Assembly: GCF_900095305.1 (NCBI RefSeq) | Contig: NZ_FMDO01000007.1 | Location: 62,001-126,000 of the forward strand | DNA from: Proteiniborus sp. DW1 | GTDB lineage: Bacteria; Bacillota; Clostridia; Tissierellales; Proteiniboraceae | Direction of reading: 5' to 3' | DNA length: 64,000 nt | Shown: piece by piece, positions 6,561-17,102 of the stretch | How positions within the stretch are numbered: position 1 is the stretch's first letter | How the letters are laid out: every line of letters starts with the position of its first letter | Notes under the pieces: generated by a model | Seen by the model: only the letters and a program-made list of their open reading frames with translations | Told to the model about the DNA's origin: nothing | The model's database searches: none | Made by a program: the position numbers and the translations under genes

Positions 6561-9302
6561 ATGAAGAGGATTTTCGAAAAGTTCTTTGGTACTCACAGTG
6601 AAAGAGAGATAAAGAAAATAGAACCGATTATAAATAAAATTGAAGCATTAGATGAAACTATGCAAAAGCTAACAGACAGTGAATTAAAGGCAAAAACTCA
6701 AGAATTTAAGAATAGATTGAATAATGGAGAGACATTAGATGATATATTACCTGAAGCCTTTGCTACAGTTAGAGAAGCATCCCACAGGGTTTTAGGTATG
6801 AAGCATTATAGAGTACAGCTAATAGGAGGTGTTGTTCTTCACCAAGGAAGAATTGCTGAGATGAAAACAGGTGAAGGAAAAACACTTGTTGCAACACTTC
6901 CTGTATATTTAAATGCTCTTACAGGTAAAGGAGTCCACGTGGTTACAGTAAACGATTATCTTGCTCAAAGAGATAAAGACTGGATGGGCAAGGTATATGA
7001 GTTCCTAGGTCTATCAGTAGGATGTATAGTACATGATATGGATAATAGTGCAAGAAGAGCAGCATATAATGCAGACATAACCTATGGAACTAACAACGAA
7101 TATGGATTTGATTATTTAAGAGACAACATGGTCATATATAAGCATGAAATGGTTCAAAGAGAGCTAAACTATGCTATAGTTGACGAGGTAGACAGTATTT
7201 TAATTGACGAGGCCAGAACTCCTCTTATTATCTCTGGTGAAGGTGATAAATCTACAAAGCTTTACTATGCAGCTAATCAATTTGTTAAGACGTTAAAGGG
7301 TAGAATAATAGACCCTAATGAGGAGAAAGTAAGCAAATTTGATAGAGAATATAAGGAAGAGACAGTAGATTTTGTTGTTGATGAAAAATCTAGAAATGTA
7401 ACGATTACTGAGAGGGGAGTAGAAAAGGCAGAAAAAGCCTTTGGCGTAGAAAACCTTGCAGACCCTTCTAATATGGAGTTATCACATCATATAAATCAGG
7501 CCTTAAAGGCTAATAATTTAATGAAAAGAGATATAGACTATGTAGTTAAAGATGGAGAAGTCATCATAGTAGATGAATTCACTGGAAGACTTATGTTTGG
7601 TAGAAGATATAGTGAAGGACTTCATCAAGCTATAGAAGCTAAGGAAGGACTTGATGTAAGAAGAGAATCTAAGACTTTAGCTACTATTACATTTCAGAAC
7701 TACTTTAGAATGTATAAAAAGCTTTCAGGTATGACAGGTACTGCAAAAACTGAAGAAGATGAGTTTAGAGAAATATATAATGTAGATGTTATAGAGATTC
7801 CAACTAATAAAGCTGTTATTAGAAAAGATTATCCTGATGCAGTATATAAAAATGAAGAATTTAAATTTAAAGCAGTTGTAAATGAAATAAAAGAGAGAAA
7901 TAGCAAGGGACAGCCTGTTCTTGTAGGTACTATTTCTATTGAAAAATCAGAGTTATTAAGTAAAATGCTTAAAAAAGAAGGTATAAAGCATGAGGTATTA
8001 AATGCTAAGCACCATGAAAGAGAGGCTGAGATAGTAGCACAAGCAGGTAGATTTGGTATGGTTACCATAGCTACTAACATGGCAGGACGTGGTACAGACA
8101 TAGTTTTAGGTGGTAACCCAGAGTTTATAGCTAAAAGCGAAATGAAGAAAAAGGGCTATAGTGATGAAATCATATCTGTAGTAGATAGCTTTGCAGATAC
8201 AGAGGATGAAGAAATACTTGCTGCAAGAAAGGTATATAGAGAATTATTAGATGAAGCTAAAAAGCACACTATAGAAGAAAGTGAAAAGGTAATACAGGCA
8301 GGTGGGCTTCACATAATAGGTACTGAAAGACATGAATCTAGACGTATAGACAATCAGCTTAGAGGTCGTGCTGGACGACAAGGAGATCCAGGTTCATCAA
8401 GATTTTATGTATCGTTAGAAGACGATTTAATGAGACTCTTTGGAAGTGATAGGATCAAAGGCATGGTAGAGAGCCTTGGTATGCCGGATGATGAACCATT
8501 AGAACACAACCTTCTATCAAAATCCATAGAGAGTGCACAAAGTAGGATAGAGGGACGTAACTTCAGTATCAGAAAGCATGTTCTTCAATATGATGATGTT
8601 ATGAACAAGCAAAGAGAAGTAATATATGCTGAAAGAAGAAAGGTACTTGAAGGAGAAAATTTAAGAGACTATATTCTTTCAATGGCTGAAGGCATAATTG
8701 ATGGCGCTATAGCAATCTATACAGAAGGACTAAAATATCCAGAAGAATGGGATTTAAAAGGACTTGTAGACTATATTTCAGGATTTATGCCCATTAAGCC
8801 TATGGTTAGCTTTGGAAATATAGAAGAGCTTACAAAGGATAGTCTAAAGGATATATTAGTAGACGCTTCCACTAAGTTCTATGAAAATAAAGAAAAGGAA
8901 ATTGGGGAAGAAGTAATTAGAGACCTTGAAAGAGTCATATTGTTAAAAATTGTAGATACAAAATGGATGGACCATATCGATGCAATGGATCAGCTAAAAC
9001 AGGGTATAGGTCTAAGAGCGATGGGTAACGAAGACCCAGTAATAGCTTATCAGGTAGAAGGTTTTGATATGTTCGAAGAAATGACTAAGAGCATTCAAGA
9101 AGACACAGTAAGAGCACTGTTCCATCTTGAAAAGCCAGAAAAGGTAGAAAGAGAAAGAGTAGTCAAGGTAACAAGAACAAGTCACGGTGAACCTGAAAAG
9201 AAATCAAAACCAGTAGTAAAAGGCGAAAAAATAGGCAGAAACGATCCATGTCCATGTGGCAGCGGGAAGAAATATAAGAAATGTTGTGGGCAAAACGAGT
9301 AG
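6561..9302 (+). CDS. secA: Protein translocase ATPase SecA
   Basis: The motor of general secretion, pushing preproteins through SecYEG by ATP hydrolysis. It has 913 residues. The start is set at ATG 6561, after AGAGGTGAG, giving MKRIFEKFF. The Walker A motif is MKTGEGKTL near residue 105 and the DEAD-like motif [16 protein letters not shown] near 215. The second motor half holds [10 protein letters not shown] and [21 protein letters not shown]. The C-terminus carries the zinc-binding SEC-C tail [14 protein letters not shown], which contacts SecB or ribosomes in other bacteria. It lies 5' of prfB, a common secA-prfB order in Firmicutes. No accessory secA2 features are seen. Confidence 0.98.
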   Translation: MKRIFEKFFGTHSEREIKKIEPIINKIEALDETMQKLTDSELKAKTQEFKNRLNNGETLDDILPEAFATVREASHRVLGMKHYRVQLIGGVVLHQGRIAEMKTGEGKTLVATLPVYLNALTGKGVHVVTVNDYLAQRDKDWMGKVYEFLGLSVGCIVHDMDNSARRAAYNADITYGTNNEYGFDYLRDNMVIYKHEMVQRELNYAIVDEVDSILIDEARTPLIISGEGDKSTKLYYAANQFVKTLKGRIIDPNEEKVSKFDREYKEETVDFVVDEKSRNVTITERGVEKAEKAFGVENLADPSNMELSHHINQALKANNLMKRDIDYVVKDGEVIIVDEFTGRLMFGRRYSEGLHQAIEAKEGLDVRRESKTLATITFQNYFRMYKKLSGMTGTAKTEEDEFREIYNVDVIEIPTNKAVIRKDYPDAVYKNEEFKFKAVVNEIKERNSKGQPVLVGTISIEKSELLSKMLKKEGIKHEVLNAKHHEREAEIVAQAGRFGMVTIATNMAGRGTDIVLGGNPEFIAKSEMKKKGYSDEIISVVDSFADTEDEEILAARKVYRELLDEAKKHTIEESEKVIQAGGLHIIGTERHESRRIDNQLRGRAGRQGDPGSSRFYVSLEDDLMRLFGSDRIKGMVESLGMPDDEPLEHNLLSKSIESAQSRIEGRNFSIRKHVLQYDDVMNKQREVIYAERRKVLEGENLRDYILSMAEGIIDGAIAIYTEGLKYPEEWDLKGLVDYISGFMPIKPMVSFGNIEELTKDSLKDILVDASTKFYENKEKEIGEEVIRDLERVILLKIVDTKWMDHIDAMDQLKQGIGLRAMGNEDPVIAYQVEGFDMFEEMTKSIQEDTVRALFHLEKPEKVERERVVKVTRTSHGEPEKKSKPVVKGEKIGRNDPCPCGSGKKYKKCCGQNE

Positions 9303-9330
9303 AACAGAATTATAAAATCTAAGATAGAGC

Positions 9331-9395
9331 TGTCATCCTGAGCGTAAGCGAATGTATCTCTCTTTGAGATCTTTCACTGACGTTCAGGATAAGAT
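9331..9395 (+). repeat. Dispersed imperfect hairpin repeat R1, copy 1
   Basis: ATCCTGAGCGT and ACGTTCAGGAT form an 11-bp outer stem (one G-U) around an inner ATCTC/GAGAT stem. A diverged relative lies at 15191. The TCATCCTGAGCG core resembles a type of intergenic repeat common in bacteria. Confidence 0.5.
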
Positions 9396-9466
9396 TAAGA
9401 GTGCATATTTTATCCATATTCCGGGGACATGTAATAAAGATTGGGAATACAGAAGGAGCTGATGAT

Positions 9467-10571
9467 TTGATAGAATTTGAAATATATAAAGAACGAATAT
9501 CTAAATTACGGGAAGAATTAATAGAGGTTGGTGTTTCTCTTTGACTTAGAAGGTCTTAGAGAAACAGTAAAAAAACTAGAAGAAAAAACATACGAACAAG
9601 ACTTTTGGTCAGATGTAGGGAAAGCCCAAAAGACTATGCAAGAGATTACCTTTATAAAAGATAAAATAACAGAATACGAAGAAATATCATCACAACTGGA
9701 AGATATGGAAGTACTTCTTCAGCTATTAGAAGAAGAAGAGGATCCTACTTCCGAAAAAGAATTGCGGCAAGGTACAGAAGATGTGGAAGAAAAGATAGGA
9801 AACCTTAGAGTGAAGACATTACTTAGTGGAGAATATGACAAAAACGGAGCAATACTTTCTATTCATGCAGGAGCAGGTGGACTAGAAGCTCAGGATTGGG
9901 CAGAAATGCTCTTAAGGATGTATAAAAGATGGGCAGAAAGAAAGGGCTATAGTACAGCGATTCTTGACATACTTTCTGATACAGAGGGAGGAATAAAAAG
10001 CGTAACTCTTTCAATAAGAGGGATAAATGCCTATGGGTATCTAAAATCTGAAAAAGGAGTTCATAGGCTGGTAAGGATTTCACCATATGACTCTTCAGGT
10101 AGGAGACATACCTCCTTTGCATCAGTAGATGTATTTCCAGAGCTAGATGAAAACATAGAAATAGACATAAATCCTAATGATTTAAAAATAGACACATATA
10201 GATCAGGAGGAGCAGGAGGACAGCACGTAAATACTACAGACTCAGCCATAAGGATAACTCATATACCTACAGGTATAGTAGTCCAATGTCAGAGTGAAAG
10301 ATCTCAGCATAGCAACAAGGCTACAGCAATGAGAATGCTCATGGCAAAGCTAATAGAAATTAAAGAACTTGAGCAAAAGGAGAAAATAGAAGATATTCAA
10401 GGTCAATATAATCAAATAGGCTGGGGCTCTCAAATAAGATCATATGTATTTCATCCATATAGTCTAGTAAAGGATCACAGAACAAATGCAGAAACAGGCA
10501 ACACTTCAAGCGTAATGGATGGAAGCCTAGATATGTTCATGAATGAATATTTAAAACACAAAGCAAAATAG
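9467..10571 (+). CDS. prfB: Peptide chain release factor 2, with programmed +1 frameshift
   Basis: RF2 reads UGA and UAA. The first 25 codons start at TTG 9467, nine bases after AAGGAG, and end in CTT TGA at 9539-9544. Skipping T9542 gives CTT GAC and joins the main frame, for 367 residues in all. This is the classic autoregulatory CUU-UGA-C site: low RF2 favours the shift. The GGQ motif occurs as SGGAGGQHVNTTDSAIR. The RF2 specificity tripeptide SPF reads SPYDSSGRRHTSF here, an accepted variant. The expected Shine-Dalgarno-like stimulator just before CTT is weak. A coordinate span without the shift would miss the N-terminus. Confidence 0.95.
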
Positions 10572-10596
10572 TCATCAATATGATGGCTATTTTTTA
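10571..10596 (+). terminator. Terminator after prfB
   Basis: GTCATCA and TGATGGC arms (one G-U) with a short loop, then TATTTTTTAT. The T-run merges with repeat R2. Confidence 0.7.
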
Positions 10597-10650
10597 TGAC
10601 CTAACCCGATTTCCTGAACGCTTTTTCAGGAAATCGATGGTAGGTCAAAC
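10595..10650. repeat. Dispersed hairpin repeat R2, copy 1
   Basis: The ends are TATGACCTAACCCGATT and TAGGTCAAAC; the middle is a hairpin with arms TTCCTGAA and TTCAGGAA. The outer GACCTA and TAGGTC also pair. Copy 2 at 18659 keeps the ends but has a different, still self-complementary, middle stem. Confidence 0.65.
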
Positions 10651-10684
10651 TGGGGAAAATATCCTAATCCTTTTTTATGTTAAT

Positions 10685-10711
10685 AGAGGAAATTACAATA
10701 AAATGTAGAAT
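10685..10711 (+). promoter_or_regulatory. Sigma-H-like promoter for chemoreceptor gene
   Basis: AGAGGAAAT, 11 bases, GTAGAAT: a full match to RnAGGAwWW-N11-12-RnnGAAT, 65 bases upstream of the chemoreceptor start. Confidence 0.55.
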
Positions 10712-10775
10712 ATTGTTGTAGGGGTCATTGTAGCCTAGGTTATTATTCGTCTAAAGGAATAGGGGGAAGATGAAA

Positions 10776-12893
10776 ATGAACAGTAAAAATTTGTTTTCTA
10801 AAATGAAGAGGGATAAGAAGGAGAAAAAAGAAATAATAAGCAAGTCCAACAGAAAAAGTTTGTTACTAAGTAGAATAAAATCGTTCAAAAGAAAAGATGA
10901 CAAAGCAAATAACCTTAAGACAAAAAGAAAAATAGCAAATCAATTGACCAAGATAGTTATGGTTCTTGCAATCTTACCATTACTATTTATAGGAATTACA
11001 AACTATTTTATGGAAACTGAGAGAAGCATTAAAAGTATTGAGGAATCAAATCTAAATATGGCTAAATCCATATCTAATCAAGTAGAAGCACAGATAAACG
11101 GTTTGTTTGACGTGTTAAAAATATTGCATTTATCTAATGATTTTATCAATTTAGATATAAGCAAAGCAAGAGGGATTCTTACAAAAACCGTATATGAATA
11201 CGATAGTATAAATTCAATTCAAGTCTATGACGAAAAAGGAAATCAGCTTTTATCAAGTAAAAATATGGATACTGATGTAAATGTTTCAGGTGAGGAATGG
11301 TTTCAAAAGACCTTAGAAGAAGAAAGATATGTATCTGATTCCCATATAGAAGATATGCTACCAGAAATAATAATAGCTATGCCTATAAAAAATGTAGTAA
11401 ATCAAACAAAAGCAGTTATATCTGCTAATATTAGTTTGAAAAACCTGACTTCTATAGCCGAGGAATTTAAAATGGGTGAAACAGGCAATACTTATATAGT
11501 GGACAGAAATGGAGTAATGATTGTGCATATGGACTATAGAAACAAGGTATTTACTCCGTTTGATGCTAAGGAAGCAGGTATAGAAGGTGTAGTTAAGGTA
11601 TTAGAAGGAAATTCAGGTGTAAGTACGTATAAAAATGAAAATAATGAAACAGTATTGGGTGCTTATTGCTATATGCCATCTACAGGTTTTGGAATACTTG
11701 TAGAACAGAATGAAGCAGAGGTAACTAAATCAGCTGTTATAAATTTTGGAAGAACCTTATGGGTAACAATAGTAGCAGTATTTATTATCATATTCCTAAC
11801 TTCAATTATTTCAAGAAGATTTTCTGCGCCAATAGTTAATCTTGTTAAAGTGGTAGATGAAATTGGGAGTGGAGATTTAACAAAGAGAGTTAAGGTGAAT
11901 TCAAAAAATGAAATAGGAAAGCTTCAACATGAGTTTAATAAGATGGTGGATTCTTTATATAATATTATATCTAATGTAAGTCAGGCTATAATAAACTTTA
12001 AGGAAAATGTAGAACAATTAAGCCAGAATACTGAGTTAACTGTAGTAGCTTCTGAAGAGATAACCAGAATAGTACAACAGGTTGCATCTGGTGCTGAGGA
12101 CCAACTTAAAAATGTTGAGGATACCATAGGATTAGTTGAAGGAATAGCGAAAAATGTAGAAGTGGTAGATGCTAATGCCAATAGTATTTTAGTAGCAACT
12201 AGCGAAGCCTCACATATTGCAAAAGAAGGCTCAAAGGATGTGGAAAGCACAAGAAGCTCAATGTACTCAATAGCATCAAAAGTAAAACAGTCAGCTGAAC
12301 AGATTCAAGCGCTAAATGAAAGAACCAATGAGATAGGAAATATTATTACCTTTATAGACAATATTTCAAAACAAACTAATTTGCTTGCACTAAATGCTGC
12401 TATTGAAGCTGCTAGAGCAGGTGAATATGGTAAAGGCTTTACAGTAGTTGCAGAAGAGGTAAGAAATCTAGCAGAGCAGACTAGTGATGCTTCAAATAAT
12501 ATAGTGAATCTTATTAGTCAAATTCAATTGGAGATGGATAAAGTATCAAAATCAATGGAGGAAGGAATTATAGAGGTAGATAAAGGAAGTCAAGCAATTG
12601 AGAAGACAATTTCGTCCTTTGAGAAAATAGTAAGGGAAACTGATAAAGTATTTCAAGGTGTAGAGGATTTTGCTGTAGTAGTTGAAGAATTATCAGAGAA
12701 CATGAATAAAATAGAAGGCTCTATAGCTTTGGTAAGTGCAGTATCACAGCAGACAGCAGCAGGTACCCAGACTATAATGGCAAGTACAGAAGAACAGCAA
12801 TCAGCTATTCATCAAGTCAACCAAGCCATAGAAGATCTTAACAAAATGACAGATAGCTTAAATGAAATGATAAAAGGCTTTAAAATAAACTAA
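10776..12893 (+). CDS. Methyl-accepting chemotaxis protein with extracellular dCache-type sensor
   Basis: About 705 residues. A basic cytoplasmic head of some 50 residues comes first, then a membrane segment ([17 protein letters not shown]). A sensor region of about 260 residues is of dCache type (ends [15 protein letters not shown]). It is followed by a second membrane segment near 330-350, a HAMP domain, and a long helical signalling domain whose hairpin tip is [25 protein letters not shown]. It would report an unknown ligand to CheA/CheW. ATG 10770 is also in frame but only three bases from AGGGGG; ATG 10776 has better spacing. A full-consensus sigma-H-like promoter lies upstream instead of the usual sigma-D motif. 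Confidence 0.93.
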   Translation: MNSKNLFSKMKRDKKEKKEIISKSNRKSLLLSRIKSFKRKDDKANNLKTKRKIANQLTKIVMVLAILPLLFIGITNYFMETERSIKSIEESNLNMAKSISNQVEAQINGLFDVLKILHLSNDFINLDISKARGILTKTVYEYDSINSIQVYDEKGNQLLSSKNMDTDVNVSGEEWFQKTLEEERYVSDSHIEDMLPEIIIAMPIKNVVNQTKAVISANISLKNLTSIAEEFKMGETGNTYIVDRNGVMIVHMDYRNKVFTPFDAKEAGIEGVVKVLEGNSGVSTYKNENNETVLGAYCYMPSTGFGILVEQNEAEVTKSAVINFGRTLWVTIVAVFIIIFLTSIISRRFSAPIVNLVKVVDEIGSGDLTKRVKVNSKNEIGKLQHEFNKMVDSLYNIISNVSQAIINFKENVEQLSQNTELTVVASEEITRIVQQVASGAEDQLKNVEDTIGLVEGIAKNVEVVDANANSILVATSEASHIAKEGSKDVESTRSSMYSIASKVKQSAEQIQALNERTNEIGNIITFIDNISKQTNLLALNAAIEAARAGEYGKGFTVVAEEVRNLAEQTSDASNNIVNLISQIQLEMDKVSKSMEEGIIEVDKGSQAIEKTISSFEKIVRETDKVFQGVEDFAVVVEELSENMNKIEGSIALVSAVSQQTAAGTQTIMASTEEQQSAIHQVNQAIEDLNKMTDSLNEMIKGFKIN

Positions 12894-12899
12894 AATACA

Positions 12900-12934
12900 A
12901 AGGATTCAGTATATTAATATATTGAATCCTTGAT
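12900..12934 (+). terminator. Terminator-like hairpin after chemoreceptor gene
   Basis: Arms AAGGATTCA and TGAATCCTT around an AT-rich self-complementary loop; the T-run after it is poor. Confidence 0.6.
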
Positions 12935-13011
12935 TTGACACTTTATGAATAGGATGAACAGGCTCTAATAAATACAGTAATTAAGATATTTGAAAAAAGG
13001 AGAGAGAAATT

Positions 13012-15165
13012 TTGGATTTAATTTTAAGATTAGCTGAGGAGTTTAAGTTAAAAAAATTTCAAGTGGAGAACACAGTAAAGCTTATAGATGAGGGAAATAC
13101 AATACCTTTTATAGCAAGGTATAGAAAAGAGCAAACAGGTGAATTAAGTGATGTTGTATTAAGAGACTTGTTCGAAAGACTTACATATTTAAGGAATCTT
13201 GAAAGCAGACAAAATGAAGTAATTCGTCTAATAGAAGAGCAAGGAAAACTAACAGATGAATTGAAAAAGGAAATATTATCTGCTGAAACACTTCAGAGAA
13301 TAGATGATTTATATAGACCATATAGACCAAAGAGAAGGACAAGAGCAATAATCGCTAAGGAAAAGGGTTTAGAACCTCTAGCTGATATTATATTATCTCA
13401 AACCATTAATCAAGGAAGCCTAGATGAAATAGGATCTCCATACATAGATTCAGAAAAAGAAGTAAATACCATAGAAGAGGCTTTCCAAGGTGCTATGGAT
13501 ATAATAGCAGAAATAATATCTGATAATGCTGAGTTCAGAGATATAATTAGAAAAATAGTTTTTGACAAAGGAATAGTTGTCACAACTGCGTCAGATGAGA
13601 AGACTGACTCTGTATATGAAATGTATTATGACTATAAGGAACCTGTTAAAGCAATTGCAAATCATAGGATATTAGCAATAAACAGAGGCGAAAAAGAAAA
13701 GTTTTTAAGAGTTAAGATAGACAGTCCAGATGATGAAATAATAGATATATTAAAGTCAAAGGTATTGACCAATGAAAAAGCAATAACAACACAGTACTTG
13801 ATTTCAGGTATTGAAGATGGATATAAAAGGCTTATTTCACCTTCTATTGAAAGAGAAATAAGAAATACACTTACTGAAAGAGCAGAGGAGCAGGCTATTA
13901 AGGTATTTGGAATCAACCTAAAGCCTCTACTAATGCAACCACCTGTAAAAGGTAAGGTTGTTATGGGCTTTGACCCTGCATACAGAACTGGATGTAAAAT
14001 TGCAATAGTAGATGAAACAGGTAAGCTTTTAGATTATACAACTGTTTATCCGACAGAACCTCAGAATAAAGTAGAAGAAACTAAAAAGGAGTTAATAGAC
14101 CTTATCAAAAAATATAATGTAGATATTATCGCTATTGGGAATGGCACTGCTTCTAGAGAATCAGAGACCATAGTAGCAGATATGCTGAGGGACCTTGACA
14201 GAAAGGTGTATTATACTATAGTTAGCGAAGCAGGAGCATCTGTATATTCTGCATCTAAGATAGCAAATGAAGAATATCCTGATATAAATGTATCTATAAG
14301 GGGAGCTATTTCCATAGGCAAAAGACTTCAAGACCCTCTTGCGGAGTTAGTAAAAATTGACCCCAAAAGTGTTGGTGTGGGACAATACCAGCATGATTTG
14401 AATCAAGGAAAACTAGATGAAACTCTAAAAGGCGTTGTGGAAGACTGTGTAAATAGTGTAGGAGTTGATTTAAATACGGCTTCTGTATCACTGCTTAGCT
14501 ATGTTTCAGGTATTACATCAAGTGTTGCAAAGAATATAGTTAGTTATAGAGAAGAAATGGGTAAATTCACCAATAGAAAAGAACTTCTGAAAGTAAAAAG
14601 GCTAGGAGATGCTACATTTGTACAATGTGCAGGTTTTTTAAGAATATCTGATGGGGATAATCCTCTTGATAATACAGCTGTTCACCCAGAATCCTATGAT
14701 GTAGCATTTAAGCTTATTGAAAAATTGGGATTCTCTAAAGATGATATTAAAACAGGAAAATTTAAGGAAATAGACTCAATGATAAATGAAAAAAATATTA
14801 TAAGGCTTGCTGAAGAACTTCAAATAGGAGTTCCGACCCTGAGAGATATTGTTAAAGAATTAAAAAAGCCAGGCAGGGACCCTAGAGAAGATATGCCAAA
14901 GCCAATCTTTAGGACTGATGTATTAAAGATAGAAGACTTAAAACCCGATATGATACTGACAGGAACGGTAAGAAATGTAGTAGATTTTGGAGCATTTGTA
15001 GATATAGGAGTTAAGCAAGACGGTTTAGTCCATATTTCTCATTTATCTAATAAGTTTGTAAAGAACCCAATGGAAGTAGTCTCAGTAGGAGACATTGTAA
15101 ATGTAAGGATACTTGATGTGGACATTGAAAAGGGAAGAATATCCCTCAGCATGAAGGAAGTCTAG
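13012..15165 (+). CDS. tex: Tex-family S1 RNA-binding protein
   Basis: It has 717 residues, the usual Tex length. In order: helical Tex N-terminal domain, YqgF/RNase H-like domain around residues 320-450 (VVMGFDPAYRTGCKIAIVD), helix-hairpin-helix segments near 490-560, and a C-terminal S1 domain (LTGTVRNVVDFGAFVDIG) near 640-715. Tex is a nucleic-acid-binding protein tied to transcription in several bacteria; its exact task in clostridia is not settled. The start is TTG 13012 after AAAAAGGAGAG. It stands alone between two signalling genes. Confidence 0.95.
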   Translation: MDLILRLAEEFKLKKFQVENTVKLIDEGNTIPFIARYRKEQTGELSDVVLRDLFERLTYLRNLESRQNEVIRLIEEQGKLTDELKKEILSAETLQRIDDLYRPYRPKRRTRAIIAKEKGLEPLADIILSQTINQGSLDEIGSPYIDSEKEVNTIEEAFQGAMDIIAEIISDNAEFRDIIRKIVFDKGIVVTTASDEKTDSVYEMYYDYKEPVKAIANHRILAINRGEKEKFLRVKIDSPDDEIIDILKSKVLTNEKAITTQYLISGIEDGYKRLISPSIEREIRNTLTERAEEQAIKVFGINLKPLLMQPPVKGKVVMGFDPAYRTGCKIAIVDETGKLLDYTTVYPTEPQNKVEETKKELIDLIKKYNVDIIAIGNGTASRESETIVADMLRDLDRKVYYTIVSEAGASVYSASKIANEEYPDINVSIRGAISIGKRLQDPLAELVKIDPKSVGVGQYQHDLNQGKLDETLKGVVEDCVNSVGVDLNTASVSLLSYVSGITSSVAKNIVSYREEMGKFTNRKELLKVKRLGDATFVQCAGFLRISDGDNPLDNTAVHPESYDVAFKLIEKLGFSKDDIKTGKFKEIDSMINEKNIIRLAEELQIGVPTLRDIVKELKKPGRDPREDMPKPIFRTDVLKIEDLKPDMILTGTVRNVVDFGAFVDIGVKQDGLVHISHLSNKFVKNPMEVVSVGDIVNVRILDVDIEKGRISLSMKEV

Positions 15166-15190
15166 GCATTATATTGCTAGAAACAATCTA

Positions 15191-15250
15191 TCATGCTAAG
15201 TTAAGCTAATTTATCTCTCTTGGAGAAATTCCGCTATGTCTGGAATGATT
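15191..15250 (+). repeat. Dispersed repeat R1, diverged copy 2
   Basis: Bases 15191-15230 align with 9333-9371 with few changes and one gap (shared core TTATCTCTCTT / GTATCTCTCTT); the 3' part is much more diverged. The hairpin pairing is largely lost. Confidence 0.4.
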
Positions 15251-15283
15251 GTTAAGATACTATAGTTATACTCTAGGAGAAAT

Positions 15284-16942
15284 ATGGAGGATAGAAAAGT
15301 GGATAGAATTCAATTACATAAAATAAATGAGAGATTGGAGTTTATAAACGAGCTAATTCTAGATGTAGCATATAGGCAGAGCAATGAAGAGGTGTTAGAT
15401 ACAGCATTGAAAAAAATTATGGAGATGCTCCAGATAGATTATGGATATGTAGTCAGCTACACTGAAATTGATAAAACAATAAGAAATGTTGAAATACAGT
15501 GCAATCTACCAGATGGTTTTTTAGAAGAAGTAATAAACTATAGATTTGAAAATATTTTAGTGAGAGACTCCATAAGAGATTCCATGAAAAAAGAGGTTTC
15601 AATAGTATCAAAAGAAGATCTTAGTACTCCATATCAAAAGTATATAAGTAAAAAATATGGATTTGAGACTATGATAATTGTGCCTATAGGATTTAACGAT
15701 GTTTTTTCAACTATATTAATGCTATTATTTTTGCGTAAAGAAAAAGATAATATTCTAGAGTATGTACCACTTCTAGAGACTATAGGAAATACTCTTTGGG
15801 TACTATTACACAAACAAAAGATATATAGGGAATATCAAAACAATATCATTAGAACAGAAAAGCTCAAAGTTTTAGGAGAATTAGCAGGGGGAATAGCCCA
15901 TGATTTTAATAATTTATTGACTACAATCCTAGGATTTTCTCAAATTGTACTAACACGAGAACTAAGCGAAGATATAAGAACATTTATTGATATAATATAT
16001 AAGTCAGCTATTGACGGGAAGAGGATAGTGGAAAGAATACAAAGCTTTAATCGTAAGCAATTAGGTAGAAGCAAAGAAGTGCATCTTATAAACCTAATAG
16101 TTGAAAGTGGAATAGAGATGGCTAGACCTAGGTGGAAGCACTTCTATGAAACACATGGTAATAATCTTATTATAATTAAGGAGCTTAAATCTAATAGCAA
16201 AATATATTGCGTAGAGCATGAAATAAGAGAAGTAATTATAAACTTATTATCAAATGCTATGGATGCAATGGAACAGGGTGGTACTCTTACTATTAAGACT
16301 TATGATGAAGATGATAAAGTAGTAATTGAAATAAGTGACACAGGCCCAGGTATTTCGGATGAGGTCAGAGAACAAATTTTCGAACCTTTTTATAGTACTA
16401 AGGGGGTAAATGGTACAGGTTTAGGTCTTAGTATTGTAAGAGACATCATAAATGCCCATGAGGGAAATATCAAGCTTAAAAGTGAGATAGGTAAAGGTTC
16501 CACATTTAAATTATACTTTAATAAATACATAGAAAAGGAAGATGCTCTTATATCATTTGATTCAGATACTGACATCAACCTAAACTTAGACAAAGAAGTT
16601 AATATTCTAGTTGTAGACGATATACCACAGGTTGGAAATACGGTGGTGGAGATGTTAAAAACTATTGGCCTACATGCTGATATAGAAACTGAAAGCACAA
16701 AAGTAATACATAGGTTATTACAAAAAAAATATGATATAATTGTATGTGATTTAGCTATGCCTGAGTTGAATGGTATAAGCTTGAGCCAACAAGTAAAAGA
16801 AAAATATTCTAATATTAAATTTATGATACTAACTGGTTGGCCTGAAAGATTAAAAAAGGAAGACCATAACAGCATAGATCTAATATTGAGAAAGCCAATT
16901 ACTATGGAGGAATTAGCCCAAGCTATTAAAAATATATTATAA
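15284..16942 (+). CDS. Cytoplasmic hybrid histidine kinase (GAF-like, HisKA, HATPase, receiver)
   Basis: There is no membrane segment in its 552 residues. Residues about 25-175 look like a GAF-type sensor. The HisKA H-box is GGIAHDFNNLL with phospho-acceptor His206. The HATPase domain shows N-box and GPGISDEVREQIFEPFYSTKG followed by GTGLGLSIV. The C-terminal receiver domain (about 435-552) has the acidic pair in VVDD, Asp489 in CDLAMP and Lys537. There is no output domain, so phosphate must leave through a separate phosphotransfer or regulator protein, or the receiver controls the kinase itself. No partner is encoded next to it. Start ATG 15284 follows AGGAG. Confidence 0.9.
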   Translation: MEDRKVDRIQLHKINERLEFINELILDVAYRQSNEEVLDTALKKIMEMLQIDYGYVVSYTEIDKTIRNVEIQCNLPDGFLEEVINYRFENILVRDSIRDSMKKEVSIVSKEDLSTPYQKYISKKYGFETMIIVPIGFNDVFSTILMLLFLRKEKDNILEYVPLLETIGNTLWVLLHKQKIYREYQNNIIRTEKLKVLGELAGGIAHDFNNLLTTILGFSQIVLTRELSEDIRTFIDIIYKSAIDGKRIVERIQSFNRKQLGRSKEVHLINLIVESGIEMARPRWKHFYETHGNNLIIIKELKSNSKIYCVEHEIREVIINLLSNAMDAMEQGGTLTIKTYDEDDKVVIEISDTGPGISDEVREQIFEPFYSTKGVNGTGLGLSIVRDIINAHEGNIKLKSEIGKGSTFKLYFNKYIEKEDALISFDSDTDINLNLDKEVNILVVDDIPQVGNTVVEMLKTIGLHADIETESTKVIHRLLQKKYDIIVCDLAMPELNGISLSQQVKEKYSNIKFMILTGWPERLKKEDHNSIDLILRKPITMEELAQAIKNIL

Positions 16943-17040
16943 GCTGTAACGGGGAATTCATTTATCCTAGGGACTTACATGAAAACATTTATTTTGTTTT
17001 ATAAGACTAGTGTAACAATAGTTTAGCGATAGTTTATTAT

Positions 17041-17072
17041 TGTTTAACTATCTTTAGCTACTGTTTAACTAT
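17041..17072 (+). repeat. Short direct repeat upstream of amidohydrolase gene
   Basis: TGTTTAACTAT occurs at 17041-17051 and again at 17062-17072, two helical turns apart, with related TTTAGC and AGTTTA words around. It could be a binding site or slippage; nothing more can be said. Confidence 0.3.
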
Positions 17073-17102
17073 AGTTCAATATATTAACAAGGGGGAATTT
17101 TG

